Position numbers and translations under genes: made by a program. The notes under the pieces were generated by a model. The model saw nothing but the letters and a program-made list of their open reading frames with translations, made no database searches and was not told the DNA's origin. From the NCBI GenBank assembly GCA_964484765.1, contig CAZAGI010000023.1, positions 1 to 64,000 on the forward strand: a stretch of DNA of 64,000 nt, read 5' to 3'. The stretch is from DSVQ01 sp964484765. Its GTDB lineage: Bacteria > Planctomycetota > Planctomycetia > Planctomycetales > Planctomycetaceae. The first letter of the stretch is position 1; every line of letters starts with the position of its first letter. Shown here one piece after another: positions 52,776-63,998 of this stretch.

Positions 52776-54149
52776 TCACGGCCGTGGGTCGCGCCGAGAG
52801 AACACACCTGCGGCAAAGGTGATCAACACGGGATGCAGTGGCGCGCGCATCCGCGTGTCGGTCCAGTACACGAGATGCAGTCCGGCAACTGTTGCGATCA
52901 GGAGACCGCCGAGAATCGCCGCCGGCTGTCGTCGCACCGCCGCCTTCAGGAAGCCGACGCCGGCCAGGAGAAACAGACCGGCGTACCACATGGCGAGCAG
53001 TGGCAGGAATCGAGTCCCTGTCACCTCGGGGCCGCGCGGCGCGAGGCTCCAGAAACTACGGATACGGTACCAGACCGCATCGTGGAAGCCGTCGTGATCA
53101 TCGTGAATCGCGTGGGTTGCCTGCCGGGTGTACCATTCATCTGCGTCGACTTCGGTCGCAAGATCACCCAGGTCTCGCTGCATCGCTTCGGCTAATGACG
53201 CTTGCCAACGGACGAGGCTCTCGTGTTGCCAAACAGTCCCCCACGGCTGCTTGGCGACTTCCTCGAAAAAGACCGGGTTGTTGCCGAGCAGCAACGTATA
53301 TCCACCGTGCGTGGTGGTGAGAATCGGCTGGCCCAGGACGACGAAATTCCGCCCAGCCCAGGTCGCCAGGACCAGCGACAGACAGAGCGCGAATGTCAGC
53401 AGCGGTTTCCAGCGCTGCCAACGCGAGGCGACATGGTCGTGCGGGATGAAAACGAACATCGCCACCCAAATCAGTCCGAGGAACGGGAAGAGCGTTGGCC
53501 GGCAAAGGGCCGCCAGTCCCGCGACGACTCCCGTTAACCCGGCGGTGGCAACCGTGCCGGGGGAACTCTTCCAAATCCGTGTGACACCAACCACCGTCCA
53601 AGCCGTGAGGGCCGTGAAGAGGCATTCGGTCATCGACTGAGCGGAATAGCGGAGCATCAGCGGGTCTGCGGCGATGGCGATGGCCGCCGTAAGTTGCTGC
53701 CGGAAAACGGGTTTCCACCATAATCCAACGAGAACCCACACGGCCCACACGGTCGCCAACCCAGCAACGATGTTCACCGTGGCGACGGCCGTTGGTTCCG
53801 GTAAAATCAGCCCCAGGACGCCGATCACGATCGGATAAACCGGCGGGCGAAATGCCGTCGGTGTGGTCGTCTCCGGACTGCAAAAACCCTTACCTGCAGA
53901 GATGTTGCGTGCAATCCCCAGGTATGCGTCCCGGTCGCGCACCAGATCATCTTCCCAATACACACAGGCTCCGAGTCGCAAGCAGCACGCGATCAGGAGA
54001 ACGCCTCCGAGACCCGCCCAGTCTCGTCGCCGCCCCTCAGCGTCAGTGGTCGGGAAGGCAGGCAGGTGACATTCCTGACAGGAATTGACGGTGGAAATCT
54101 GCGGCCTGATCCGGGAAATTCGCCGAAATACTTCGTGACAGTTTAACAC
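52776..54149 (-). CDS. GT39/PMT-type membrane glycosyltransferase
   Basis: A 457-residue integral membrane protein with about nine helices. The first luminal loop has ACVYWEDDLVRDRDAYLGIA, where the acidic D-D and R-D pairs match the catalytic region of the GT-C family (ArnT/PMT, GT39), and FRPPVYPIVIGVLGLILPEP follows. These enzymes move a sugar from a lipid-linked donor to lipid, protein or glycan. The N-terminal 30 residues (with CHEVF... CQECHLP) are non-conserved and may start downstream. It converges on the DUF5989 gene and may take part in the same glycan pathway. Confidence 0.8.
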   Translation of the reverse strand: MLNCHEVFRRISRIRPQISTVNSCQECHLPAFPTTDAEGRRRDWAGLGGVLLIACCLRLGACVYWEDDLVRDRDAYLGIARNISAGKGFCSPETTTPTAFRPPVYPIVIGVLGLILPEPTAVATVNIVAGLATVWAVWVLVGLWWKPVFRQQLTAAIAIAADPLMLRYSAQSMTECLFTALTAWTVVGVTRIWKSSPGTVATAGLTGVVAGLAALCRPTLFPFLGLIWVAMFVFIPHDHVASRWQRWKPLLTFALCLSLVLATWAGRNFVVLGQPILTTTHGGYTLLLGNNPVFFEEVAKQPWGTVWQHESLVRWQASLAEAMQRDLGDLATEVDADEWYTRQATHAIHDDHDGFHDAVWYRIRSFWSLAPRGPEVTGTRFLPLLAMWYAGLFLLAGVGFLKAAVRRQPAAILGGLLIATVAGLHLVYWTDTRMRAPLHPVLITFAAGVFSRRDPRP

Positions 54150-54269
54150 AGACTTGGTCTAATTTTGTGATCCGACCCACGGGACAAATCGTTTCGGAGA
54201 AACGCGGAGCCGTGTGCGGAACTTCGCGGAGCGAGTAAAAGTGCCGTCGCGCTCGGCAGCACGTGAAGG

Positions 54270-54806
54270 ATGAGACGAACGATGAGCGTCCCGGCAGGTT
54301 CGCCGCGCGTCGCGGAATGTTATCGCGAACATAGCCAAGAACTGTGGTCGATCTTTTATCGATTGTGTAGCGACCCGGAGCGCGCCTGGGAGGCGGTCCA
54401 GGAGTCGTTTCTGCGACTGCAGGGGCCGGCTGCCAAGAATGTCCGTGACGAGCGGGCATGGCTGGCGCACGTCGGTCGGAATTGGCTGCGCGATTTCGCT
54501 CGTCGGAAGCAGAATACCGAAGTTGTCGCCGACACTTTGGAACGAGTGGTGTCCCCCGCGCTGGACCCGGTAGGGACGGTCGTCCGGGCCGAATTGCGGG
54601 AGCAGGTCGGGGTCGCGCTGGCAGCCTTGCGGGCGGATGATCGTGAAATCCTGCTGCTGCGGTATGCCTTGGGCTGGTCCTCTGCGCGAATTGCAGAAGT
54701 GTTGGGCATACAGGTTGCTGCGATTGACATGCGTTTGATGCGCGCCCGGCAACGAATGGCGATTGCCCTTGAGCGTTTGGGTGTGGACGCGGAATCGGTC
54801 CGGTAG
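54270..54806 (+). CDS. ECF-type RNA polymerase sigma factor
   Basis: A 178-residue sigma-70-family factor. Region 2 is HSQELWSIFYRLCSDPERAW and EAVQESFLRLQ, region 4 is ADDREILLLRYALGWSSARI, EVLGIQVAAIDMRLMRARQR. The short linker and lack of region 1/3 fit the extracytoplasmic-function type. The next gene encodes a one-helix protein that may be its anti-sigma factor. The start is ATG 54270; ATG 54282 is in frame. The target promoter cannot be read. Confidence 0.9.
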   Translation: MRRTMSVPAGSPRVAECYREHSQELWSIFYRLCSDPERAWEAVQESFLRLQGPAAKNVRDERAWLAHVGRNWLRDFARRKQNTEVVADTLERVVSPALDPVGTVVRAELREQVGVALAALRADDREILLLRYALGWSSARIAEVLGIQVAAIDMRLMRARQRMAIALERLGVDAESVR

Positions 54807-54861
54807 CACTGCCTTGATTGACAGCATGCGTGCCAGGATGGCGCGCGAGGAATGTGGAACC

Positions 54862-55281
54862 ATGCACGAGCACGACCCGATTTCGTCGCCTCCCCTGAGA
54901 CCCCGTTGGACGGAAGATCGCGTGGAGCGATTGTTACTGGCTCTCTTTTCGGAACAATCCGCGGCCGTAGCGTCGCCCAGCCCCATCCGCCGAAAACAAG
55001 CTCCTCGAAGCCGATTGCTGGTTGCAGTTGTGGCGGCCAGTCTGGCGGTGATCGCGCCGATTTTGTCCGCGCCGGTCGAGGATGACGTGACCCTCGAAAG
55101 CAGCCGGATTGCCCGCTGGATCGGGCCGAACTCGCGCCTGGGTGGTCCGTCAGTCGATTTGGCATCGAATACCGAGGTCGAGCTTCCGGCCGACGAGAAC
55201 GAAGCTCCTTCCGTCGGTGAGAGCGATGAGACCGCGGAAGCGCCGGTGGCGACCGAATCCGAAGATTCGGCGTCAACGTAA
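54862..55281 (+). CDS. One-helix protein, putative anti-sigma factor
   Basis: A 139-residue protein. The N-terminus is polar (WTEDRVERLLLALFSEQSAA), then Arg-Lys-rich (IRRKQAPRSR), one helix (LLVAVVAASLAVIAPILSA), and an acidic, low-complexity C-terminus (ASNTEVELPADENEAPSV). The position 55 bp after the sigma gene and the topology match planctomycete ECF anti-sigma proteins, but the H-x3-C-x2-C zinc motif of ZAS anti-sigmas is absent. Start ATG 54862 (GGAA upstream); 54826 is an alternative. Confidence 0.65.
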   Translation: MHEHDPISSPPLRPRWTEDRVERLLLALFSEQSAAVASPSPIRRKQAPRSRLLVAVVAASLAVIAPILSAPVEDDVTLESSRIARWIGPNSRLGGPSVDLASNTEVELPADENEAPSVGESDETAEAPVATESEDSAST

Positions 55282-55452
55282 CTCTTTATGGCATCGGTAA
55301 TTTCGCGGAGAATTTTCCGCGGTTCACCGCCGCACGGTGGTATTGCTGGAATCCGTGTTGATGGACGGCCCTTGTCGGTACTTCCGGGGGAACGTACACT
55401 GATGGTTTACTTTTCGAACTGCGCGGATCTTTGAGAGATCGGCGAGGACACC

Positions 55453-56196
55453 GTGCCGCGCGCTATCATCAGTGACATTCACGCGAATTTGGAAGCGCTG
55501 CAGGCGGTGCTCGCGGACATTCGCGCCCAGGGCATTACCGAGATTTTTTGCCTGGGAGATATCATCGGTTATGGCCCGAATCCCTGTGAATGTATCGACC
55601 TCGTCCTGAACTGTGATGTCTGTCTGCTCGGCAATCATGATCAGGCCGCGCTCTTCGACCCGGAAGGCTTTAACGCCGGGGCGGAACGGGCGATTTTCTG
55701 GACGCGGAAGCAGTTGGAATCGTCAACCGGCGCCAAAGCGGAAAAACGCTGGGATTTTCTCGGTGAATTGCCGCGAGTGCATCGGCTGCCCAACTTCATG
55801 TTCGTCCACGGTTCTGCGCGAAATCCGCTGAATGAGTATGTCTTTCCGGAGGACATCTACAATCAGCGGAAGATGGAAAAAATCTTCTCGCTCGTCGAAC
55901 GATATTGCTTTCAAGGACACACGCACATTCCGGGTGTGTTTACCGAAGACTTGAACTTCTTGGCGCCAGAAGAAATTGACTTCAAGTACGAACTTGGTCC
56001 CCAAAAAGTTCTGGTCAATGTGGGCTCGGTCGGCCAGCCACGAAATAACGACAACCGCAGCTCCTATGTCGTGCTCGATGGGACCTCGCTGACTTTCAAG
56101 CGCGTTCCATACGATTTCGAAACGACACGTAAGAAGATCCACCAGATTCCGGAGCTGGATAACTTCTTCGGTGATCGGTTGGAAGGTGGCCGGTAA
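55453..56196 (+). CDS. Calcineurin-like metallophosphoesterase, YfcE/MJ0936-like
   Basis: A 247-residue cytosolic metallophosphoesterase. Metal-ligand motifs are in order: RAIISDIHANLEAL (D-x-H), FCLGDIIGYGP (G-D), CLLGNHDQAAL (G-N-H-D), MFVHGSARNP (H) and FQGHTHIPGVF (G-H-x-H). This is a small YfcE-like phosphodiesterase; 2',3'-cyclic or bis-pNPP-type activity is known for relatives but the natural substrate is not known. Start GTG 55453. Upstream of it a short hairpin (CGCGGA/TCCGCG near 55304-55321) ends the sigma operon. Confidence 0.9.
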   Translation: MPRAIISDIHANLEALQAVLADIRAQGITEIFCLGDIIGYGPNPCECIDLVLNCDVCLLGNHDQAALFDPEGFNAGAERAIFWTRKQLESSTGAKAEKRWDFLGELPRVHRLPNFMFVHGSARNPLNEYVFPEDIYNQRKMEKIFSLVERYCFQGHTHIPGVFTEDLNFLAPEEIDFKYELGPQKVLVNVGSVGQPRNNDNRSSYVVLDGTSLTFKRVPYDFETTRKKIHQIPELDNFFGDRLEGGR

Positions 56197-56282
56197 TCGG
56201 CCACCAATAACAACGGGTCTGCCTGGCCCGGAACACGCTCCTTCCTGGACGGCGATCGCCTCCGCACTCTGATAGTAGAATC

Positions 56283-58322
56283 ATGGACCAGCAACGTCGC
56301 GTCATTCTGTTCGTTGCGCTTTCTATGGCGGTTTGGATTGCGTATGCCAATCTCATCCTGCCCCTCTTCATCCCTCCGCGGCCAAAGCCCGAACCCTTTG
56401 AAGGCCCGGTCAGCGCGCTGGCGCCCTTGAATGTGGTGCCGGAAATTAAGGGGCCTGCGGAACATGTCGAACCTGTTCAACCCGCCCTCGCGCAACATCC
56501 GGTCAAGTCCATTGAACTCGGCTCGGTCGATCCTGAATCTGGCTTCTTCATTCATGTGGAACTGACGAGCCGCGGCGCCGCAGTCGAGTCGGTCACGCTT
56601 AATGATCCCCGCTATCCCGAGTTCGGCAAACGTGGCACGCCGCTGACACTGGTGGGTCACGACCCGGCGTTGCTGCAGAAGACGTTCGCGCTCGAGGCAC
56701 CCGCACTGGTCGCACAGCTCGGCGGCTTGGGAGCCGACGTGATCGCCTGGGAAGTTTTGGACAAGGAAACCACGCCGACATCGGCGACGTTCCGTTTGCG
56801 CACCGCCGACGGTCTGTTCGAACTGCGGAAGCGCTACGACATCGAAAAGGTTCCCGCCGACAAGAAATCAGATCAGCAACTCCGCGACAGTTGGGCGGAT
56901 GGTTACCGCGTCAAGTTGACGCTGACGGCAAAGAATCTCGGTCCGGCGCCCACGACGTTCTCCTATTCCCTACGCGGACCAGCAGCACTGCCGCTGGAAG
57001 ACGCTCCGAATACGTACAAGTACCGCGATATCCGCTTGGGATTCTTGCGTGCCGGCGGCGGGGTCGATTCGAGCCAGTTCAGCGCCAAAACCGCGGTGCA
57101 GGAAGCGAAGGCGAAAAAGCCTTCGACCTGGTTGCGACCGCTGGCCTACATCGGTGTCGACACGCAGTATTTCGCCGCCTTGGTTCAACCCGGTGGCGAT
57201 CAGCAGAAGTCGCCCACGGTTGCACTTTCACAGGCGGAAGTGCTGAAATTGGGACGCACTGACGCGCAAGCGGATATCAGCCTCATTCTCCAATCTCCTT
57301 CGCTCGCCATTCCTGCGGCCGGCGCTCCCAATAACGGCGATGAAGTCGCCCACACCTATTCACTCTTCGCACTGCCCAAGCGGAAGGCGCTTCTGGCAGC
57401 CCTGCAGGCGGAACCGGTGCTGGATTACGGTTGGTTCCAGCCGATTGTGGAACTGATGCTGTGGATCTTCAGTACGCTCCACGACTATCTGGGATTCAGC
57501 TACGGCTTGGCCATCATTCTGCTGACGATCATCATTCGCGGTTTGATCTTCCCGTTATCGCGCCATCAGATGCAGACGATGGAGCGGATGAAAGAACATC
57601 AACCGGAACTGAAAATTCTGCACGAGAAAATGAAGAAGGATCCGGAATCGTTGACTCCGGACGAACGCCAGAAGATGCAGCAGATTCAGCTGAAGATGAT
57701 GGGGGGCTGTTTGCCGCTGCTGCTGCAGATGCCGATCTTTATCGCGCTCTATCGTTCGCTGCAGGTCTCAGTCGATTTGCGGATGGCGCCGATGCACTTC
57801 TTCGGAACCTGGATCGATAATCTCGCCTCGCCGGACCGGCTGTTTCCCTTCGGTTTCGAGGTCCCGTGGATGGAATGGGATGAATTTAATCTGCTGCCCA
57901 TCCTCAGCATCGCGCTGATGATCGTCAATCAGAAGATGACGATGCCGCCTCCGGTGGATGAGGAACAGCGCATTCAACAGAAGACGATGACGTTCACAAT
58001 GGCGATCATGGGCTTTCTGTTTTACCGCATGCCCTCCGGGCTGTGCGTCTACATGATTACATCCAGCGCCTGGGGGATGATTGAGCGCGCGATCTTGAAA
58101 AAAATCTCCCCCGTGACCGCCGCGGCCGGTACGCCCACTGCGGCAGCCTCGGTGGTGACGCCCGCCAAACCCACAACAGAAAACAAGCCCGGCTGGTTCG
58201 GCGACTTCAAGCAGAAACTTCGCGAAATGCAGGAACTCGCCGACAAGCAGAACTCGGCGACGCGGGATGGCAACCGATCGAATCCGCCGCGCGACAACCG
58301 CAAAGGCAAAGGTCGCAAATAA
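56283..58322 (+). CDS. yidC: Membrane protein insertase YidC
   Basis: A 679-residue inner-membrane insertase that puts membrane proteins into the bilayer with or after SecYEG. The N-terminal anchor (RVILFVALSMAVWIAYANLI) leads into a long periplasmic domain (about 60-370, typical of Gram-negative YidC), then the conserved five-helix core: YGLAIILLTIIIRGLIFPLS, QTMERMKEHQPELKILHEKM, GGCLPLLLQMPIFIALYRSL, and TMAIMGFLFYRMPSGLCVYM. The C-terminus is basic (DNRKGKGRK), as in ribosome-binding YidC tails. It is followed 29 bp later by mnmE, an order often seen in bacteria (yidC-jag-mnmE). rnpA and rpmH are not upstream. Confidence 0.95.
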   Translation: MDQQRRVILFVALSMAVWIAYANLILPLFIPPRPKPEPFEGPVSALAPLNVVPEIKGPAEHVEPVQPALAQHPVKSIELGSVDPESGFFIHVELTSRGAAVESVTLNDPRYPEFGKRGTPLTLVGHDPALLQKTFALEAPALVAQLGGLGADVIAWEVLDKETTPTSATFRLRTADGLFELRKRYDIEKVPADKKSDQQLRDSWADGYRVKLTLTAKNLGPAPTTFSYSLRGPAALPLEDAPNTYKYRDIRLGFLRAGGGVDSSQFSAKTAVQEAKAKKPSTWLRPLAYIGVDTQYFAALVQPGGDQQKSPTVALSQAEVLKLGRTDAQADISLILQSPSLAIPAAGAPNNGDEVAHTYSLFALPKRKALLAALQAEPVLDYGWFQPIVELMLWIFSTLHDYLGFSYGLAIILLTIIIRGLIFPLSRHQMQTMERMKEHQPELKILHEKMKKDPESLTPDERQKMQQIQLKMMGGCLPLLLQMPIFIALYRSLQVSVDLRMAPMHFFGTWIDNLASPDRLFPFGFEVPWMEWDEFNLLPILSIALMIVNQKMTMPPPVDEEQRIQQKTMTFTMAIMGFLFYRMPSGLCVYMITSSAWGMIERAILKKISPVTAAAGTPTAAASVVTPAKPTTENKPGWFGDFKQKLREMQELADKQNSATRDGNRSNPPRDNRKGKGRK

Positions 58323-58351
58323 ACCCGACGGCGGCCACGCGGATCGAGAGT

Positions 58352-59728
58352 ATGGCCTGGCATCTGGATGATGACATCGTCGCGCTCGGATCGGCATCCG
58401 GACCGGCGCCGCGCGGAATCCTGCGGGCGAGTGGTCCGCAGGTCGCCTCATTTCTGCAGGAGCGGTTTTGTCCTGACGATGCGACCACGTGGCACACCGC
58501 ACGAGTCCCCCGTCGGCACGTCGGTCGACTCAAAATCGCACCCATCTCCGCAACGATCCCGCTGACCGTGCATCGTTGGTCGACCGCGCGCAGTTATACC
58601 GGGCAACCGCTCGTTGAACTGCACCTCCCGGGATCTCCGCCGTTGTTGCAGGCCGTGCTGACCGAATGGTGTCAACATGGGGCGCGGTTGGCCCGACCGG
58701 GTGAGTTCACGTTGCGGGCCTTTCTCGCAGGAAAGCTCGATTTGCTGCAGGCCGAAGCGGTCCTCGGCGTGATTGATGCCGATGATCCGTCATCGTTGCG
58801 GCAAGCGCTGGAGCAACTCGCGGGTGGCATCTCGCACCGGTTGACGGAGATCCGCCACGATTTATTGAATTTGCTGGCGGATGTGGAAGCGGGACTCGAT
58901 TTTGTGGAAGAGCACCTGGAGTTCGTGTCCCGAGGTGCAATCTTTGCGCGCATCGCCACCGCGCGGTCTTTCGTAGAGCAACTTGCCGAGCAGACCGCGT
59001 CCCGCATGCATCATGCGGAACGACCACGGATCGTGCTGGCGGGATTGCCCAACGCGGGCAAGAGCACGCTCTTCAACGCACTGGCAGGCTCTGATGCGGC
59101 GCTGGTCTCCGAACAGGCCGGCACCACGCGCGATTTTCTCGAAACACGGATCGAATGCGACGGTGTGAGTTTTGATCTGATCGATACCGCGGGCTGGGAG
59201 CATGCATCTTTTCCCATCGCAGCCGAGGCCCAACGCTTCCGTACGGATCAACTCGCCCGTGCCGACATCGTCATCTGGTGCACGGCTGCCAACGCTACGG
59301 TTGCGGAACAGCAACTCGACATGACGTATCGAGACGCCATGGGGTCATCCCGGATACTGCCGCTCGTTACGAAGGCCGACCTTGTTCCGCACGCCGTCGA
59401 CACATCCGGGATCGCACTGGCGATCGCGGCCTTGCCCGGACATGGTCTCGATGAGTTACGGCAGACGTTGGCCGAAGAATGGCGCTCGCTGGCCTCTTCC
59501 AACTGGACCTGGCTGGGAACCACTGCCGCTCGGTGTCAGGACAGCGTGCAAGCCACACTCACGGCGTTACAACAGGCCGAAGCGGCCGCGGCCGATCCGG
59601 TTGTTGGCGACGAACTCATCGCCGTCGAGTTGCGTGACGCGCTGGAACACCTGGGGCGTATCGTCGGCGCCGTCTATACGGACGATCTGCTTGACCGCAT
59701 TTTCAGCCGCTTCTGCATCGGAAAATGA
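58352..59728 (+). CDS. mnmE: tRNA modification GTPase MnmE
   Basis: A 458-residue GTPase that with MnmG makes cmnm5U34 in tRNA. The N-terminal folate-binding domain has SARSYTGQPLVEL-type residues (TARSYTGQPLVELHLPG), then a helical region (RPGEFTLRAFLAGKLDLLQA). The GTPase domain has G1 GLPNAGKST near 230, G2/switch I QAGTTRDFLETRI, G3 DTAGWE and G4 TKAD. The C-terminus is the canonical FCIGK with the reactive Cys. The gene follows yidC. It converges on the gene at 59732, with only 3 bp between stops. Confidence 0.95.
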   Translation: MAWHLDDDIVALGSASGPAPRGILRASGPQVASFLQERFCPDDATTWHTARVPRRHVGRLKIAPISATIPLTVHRWSTARSYTGQPLVELHLPGSPPLLQAVLTEWCQHGARLARPGEFTLRAFLAGKLDLLQAEAVLGVIDADDPSSLRQALEQLAGGISHRLTEIRHDLLNLLADVEAGLDFVEEHLEFVSRGAIFARIATARSFVEQLAEQTASRMHHAERPRIVLAGLPNAGKSTLFNALAGSDAALVSEQAGTTRDFLETRIECDGVSFDLIDTAGWEHASFPIAAEAQRFRTDQLARADIVIWCTAANATVAEQQLDMTYRDAMGSSRILPLVTKADLVPHAVDTSGIALAIAALPGHGLDELRQTLAEEWRSLASSNWTWLGTTAARCQDSVQATLTALQQAEAAAADPVVGDELIAVELRDALEHLGRIVGAVYTDDLLDRIFSRFCIGK

Positions 59729-59731
59729 ACG

Positions 59732-60367
59732 TCAGACGGAGAGTTCCAATTCGAGGAACTGCCACGGCCGCTTCTGAAATTCCTCGGCCATCGTCTTCAG
59801 CGTCTTCCAGCGCGTGTGGTGATGCGACTTCTCCAAGTGCGGGGCCTCCGGCGGGAGATTCAGCAGCAGTGATTTCTGGATGACCATCGCCCGGACTTTT
59901 CGCATCCGAATATCGGCCGCAGCTTCACACGTAAGGCAGATGATGTATGTCGCCGCGGAAACAGTGACGCCTTGTGCTCTCTTCAAATGGCCTTCCGAAT
60001 ATTGCTCCGACAGCTCATTCAGCACTGCGTTCAAGTAGTACCAATAGTCTTTCTCCGGCAGCGGTAAGAGCGGATTGGCCTCGGTCGTGGCCTTGGCGGC
60101 CTTGATCACCGCATCGGTGGCCGCTTTGTTCAAAAAGACCGCTTCGCATTGATGTTCGGCCAGCGTGCGCAACCGCAGCGTTCCGGAGTCGATGTAATTC
60201 AGCGAGAAATTCAGGCGATCGTAGAATTCACGCTTCTGCCAGCTGGCCTGGGCGCGGCGATGGCCGATAAACCAGCCCGCGGCCATCAGCACGAAACCCA
60301 CCACCACTTTTAAGAGGTGCTGCTGCAGTTCCTTGATGACCACCTCAACCATTTCGCCGGCAGTCAT
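59732..60367 (-). CDS. Membrane-anchored protein, unknown function
   Basis: A 211-residue protein with one N-terminal helix (LLKVVVGFVLMAAGWFIGHR) and a mostly helical cytosolic part (DRLNFSLNYIDSGTLRLRTL, KDYWYYLNAVLNELSEQYSE, AATYIICLTCEAAADIRMRK). No family is recognised. It is between mnmE (convergent) and the mannose-1-phosphate guanylyltransferase gene on the same strand as the latter. ATG 60367. The sequence composition fits a real gene. Confidence 0.7.
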   Translation of the reverse strand: MTAGEMVEVVIKELQQHLLKVVVGFVLMAAGWFIGHRRAQASWQKREFYDRLNFSLNYIDSGTLRLRTLAEHQCEAVFLNKAATDAVIKAAKATTEANPLLPLPEKDYWYYLNAVLNELSEQYSEGHLKRAQGVTVSAATYIICLTCEAAADIRMRKVRAMVIQKSLLLNLPPEAPHLEKSHHHTRWKTLKTMAEEFQKRPWQFLELELSV

Positions 60368-60463
60368 ACAAACCTCATCGTTGTATCAGATGTGACAAGC
60401 GAAGGAATGGTGACTGATTCCCGACGGAGAAGTTCGCCCGTTCACAATCATGCTTGATAAAAA

Positions 60464-61540
60464 TTATAAGTAAGCCTGCAATCCACGGCGTTCAATTTCC
60501 GCAGTCAATTCTTTGATTGCGTTCTCATCACGCCGGTCGGCAACCAATGTGGCTGTCGGCGTGTGGACGATAATCAGGTTCTTGACGCCGAACGCGGCGA
60601 TGAGGTGGTCATCGCCGCCCCGAACGATGCAGCCGCTGGTATCCATTCCACAAAACACACCGGCGACTGTGTTGCCATCGCCGTCGTGGGGCAACAACCG
60701 CGGCAGCGCCTGCCAGCTGCCCACGTCGTCCCATTGGAAGGGGGCGGGCAGCACGAACACACTTTTAGCGCGTTCCAGCACCGCGTAGTCGATGGAAATC
60801 GATGGCATGGAAGGAAAGACCTCGGCCAACGTCGATTCCCATTGCCGCGTACCAATCACCTTCCGGAGCTGCTCGCAGCGGGCCGAGATGTCGGGTTCGA
60901 ACTCGGCGATGGCCCGCAAGACCGCATCCGCTCGCCAGACAAAAATCCCGCAGTTCCAGTAATACTCATCGGTCGCCACATACCGCGCCGCGGTTAACTG
61001 ATTGGGTTTTTCCTTGAAGGCTTGCACGGTGTACGCCGTAGTGCCATCTGCAGTATGCGGTTCCCCGCGCTGAATGTAACCGAAACCGGTTGACGGGTAC
61101 GTCGGCGGAACACCGAAGAGCACAAACGCTTCCGGGTGCGATTCCACCAGCGTGACGGCGCGACGAACGGCATCCTGAAAGACCGCGTCCGGTCCGATCA
61201 CATGATCGGCAGGCACCACCAGCATGATCGCTTCCGGATCAGCCGCCAGTAGCCGCAACGCCGCCAGCGCCACGCACGGAGCCGTATTCCGCCCGCATGG
61301 TTCCGACAGAATCTGATTCGGCAGCAGGTCGGGAAGCTGTCGTTGGGTTTCCTCGGCGTGAATCGCGCCTGTGACCACCCATAATCGATGGGGAGCAATC
61401 AGGGGCAGGCACCGCGCGGCGGTTTCCTGAATCAGGGTTTTCGACGAACCAAATTGCAGAAACTGTTTCGGTAGCGCCCGGCGACTTTGCGGCCAAAAAC
61501 GACTGCCGGATCCCCCGGCCATCACCACGGTATGCAGCAC
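60464..61540 (-). CDS. manC: Mannose-1-phosphate guanylyltransferase
   Basis: A 358-residue enzyme making GDP-mannose from mannose-1-phosphate and GTP, a precursor of glycans. Landmarks are VVMAGGSGSRFWPQSRRALP at the nucleotide site, EPCGRNTAPCVALA, MLVVPADHVI, FVLFGVPPTYPSTGFGYIQ and VQAFKEKPNQLTAARYV. It lacks the C-terminal phosphomannose-isomerase domain of bifunctional enzymes, so it is the single-domain type. GTG 61540 is preferred because GAAGGAAAG precedes it; ATG 61579 would add a tail without conservation. It may supply donor to the GT39 gene or the glycan module nearby; that is inference. Confidence 0.93.
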   Translation of the reverse strand: MLHTVVMAGGSGSRFWPQSRRALPKQFLQFGSSKTLIQETAARCLPLIAPHRLWVVTGAIHAEETQRQLPDLLPNQILSEPCGRNTAPCVALAALRLLAADPEAIMLVVPADHVIGPDAVFQDAVRRAVTLVESHPEAFVLFGVPPTYPSTGFGYIQRGEPHTADGTTAYTVQAFKEKPNQLTAARYVATDEYYWNCGIFVWRADAVLRAIAEFEPDISARCEQLRKVIGTRQWESTLAEVFPSMPSISIDYAVLERAKSVFVLPAPFQWDDVGSWQALPRLLPHDGDGNTVAGVFCGMDTSGCIVRGGDDHLIAAFGVKNLIIVHTPTATLVADRRDENAIKELTAEIERRGLQAYL

Positions 61541-61639
61541 GCGTCTTTCCTTCTCGACCAGCGATGAGTGAGTGAACAATCACGCATCATCCGCAGTGAC
61601 GGTGGGGGCTGTCAAATCGATCCGTGAAACCCGGATGAA

Positions 61640-63472
<1,833 letters not shown>

Positions 63473-63503
63473 GGTGAGGTGTCCATCGAAGGTGAGAGCA
63501 AAA

Positions 63504-63590
63504 GGCGAGCGGGGGGAGGTTACTCTCCCCGGTGATGCGATTTCAAGACATGTATTAATCACCGAGGGGACTGACGTCCCCCCGCTCGCC
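63504..63590. repeat. Inverted repeat forming the 3' end of the YjbQ gene
   Basis: GGCGAGCGGGGGGA on the left (63504-63517) and its inverse TCCCCCCGCTCGCC on the right (63577-63590), with CCCGGTGAT/ATCACCG inner stems. The right arm supplies the last eleven codons of the YjbQ gene, including the stop at 63555. Confidence 0.85.
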
Positions 63591-63998
63591 CTGCAGAGTG
63601 AGCACGAGTTTGCGTTGTCCTCCGTGGTTGCGGTGTTCACACAGATAGATGCCCTGCCACGTCCCGAGCAGCAAGCGGCCGTTTTCGACGGGGATTTGCA
63701 GCGAACTTCCCAATAATGAGGCCTTCACATGCGCGGGCATGTCGTCCGGACCTTCGCAGGTGTGGACGTAAGGAAAATCTTCCGGCGCGATCGAATTGAA
63801 CGACGATTCCAGATCGCGTGGCACGTCCGGGTCGGCATTCTCGTTGATCGACAGCGACGCCGACGTGTGCTGGATGAAGACGTGCAGCCAGCCGATCTGC
63901 ACCTGCGACAACTCGGGCATCGCTGCGACCACATGCCGCGTGATGATGTGAAATCCACGGCGAAAGGCGGGCAGCGTGAGGTGATGACGGAACCACAT
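63555..63998 (-). CDS. YjbQ/UPF0047 family protein (secondary thiamine-phosphate synthase-like)
   Basis: A 147-residue protein of the YjbQ/UPF0047 family. It has RGFHIITRHVVAAMPEL, then the conserved HTSASLSINENADPDVPRDL, the pair PYVHTCEGPDDMPAHVKASL, and GTWQGIYLCEHRNHGGQRKL. Relatives complement thiamine-phosphate synthase mutants weakly; the natural role is not settled. The family usually ends near the strand RKLVLTLQGE; here GDVSPLGD is added, and it is encoded by a repeat arm. It starts 2 bp from the window end at ATG 63998, and it is upstream of pepF on the same strand. Confidence 0.9.
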   Translation of the reverse strand: MWFRHHLTLPAFRRGFHIITRHVVAAMPELSQVQIGWLHVFIQHTSASLSINENADPDVPRDLESSFNSIAPEDFPYVHTCEGPDDMPAHVKASLLGSSLQIPVENGRLLLGTWQGIYLCEHRNHGGQRKLVLTLQGERGDVSPLGD

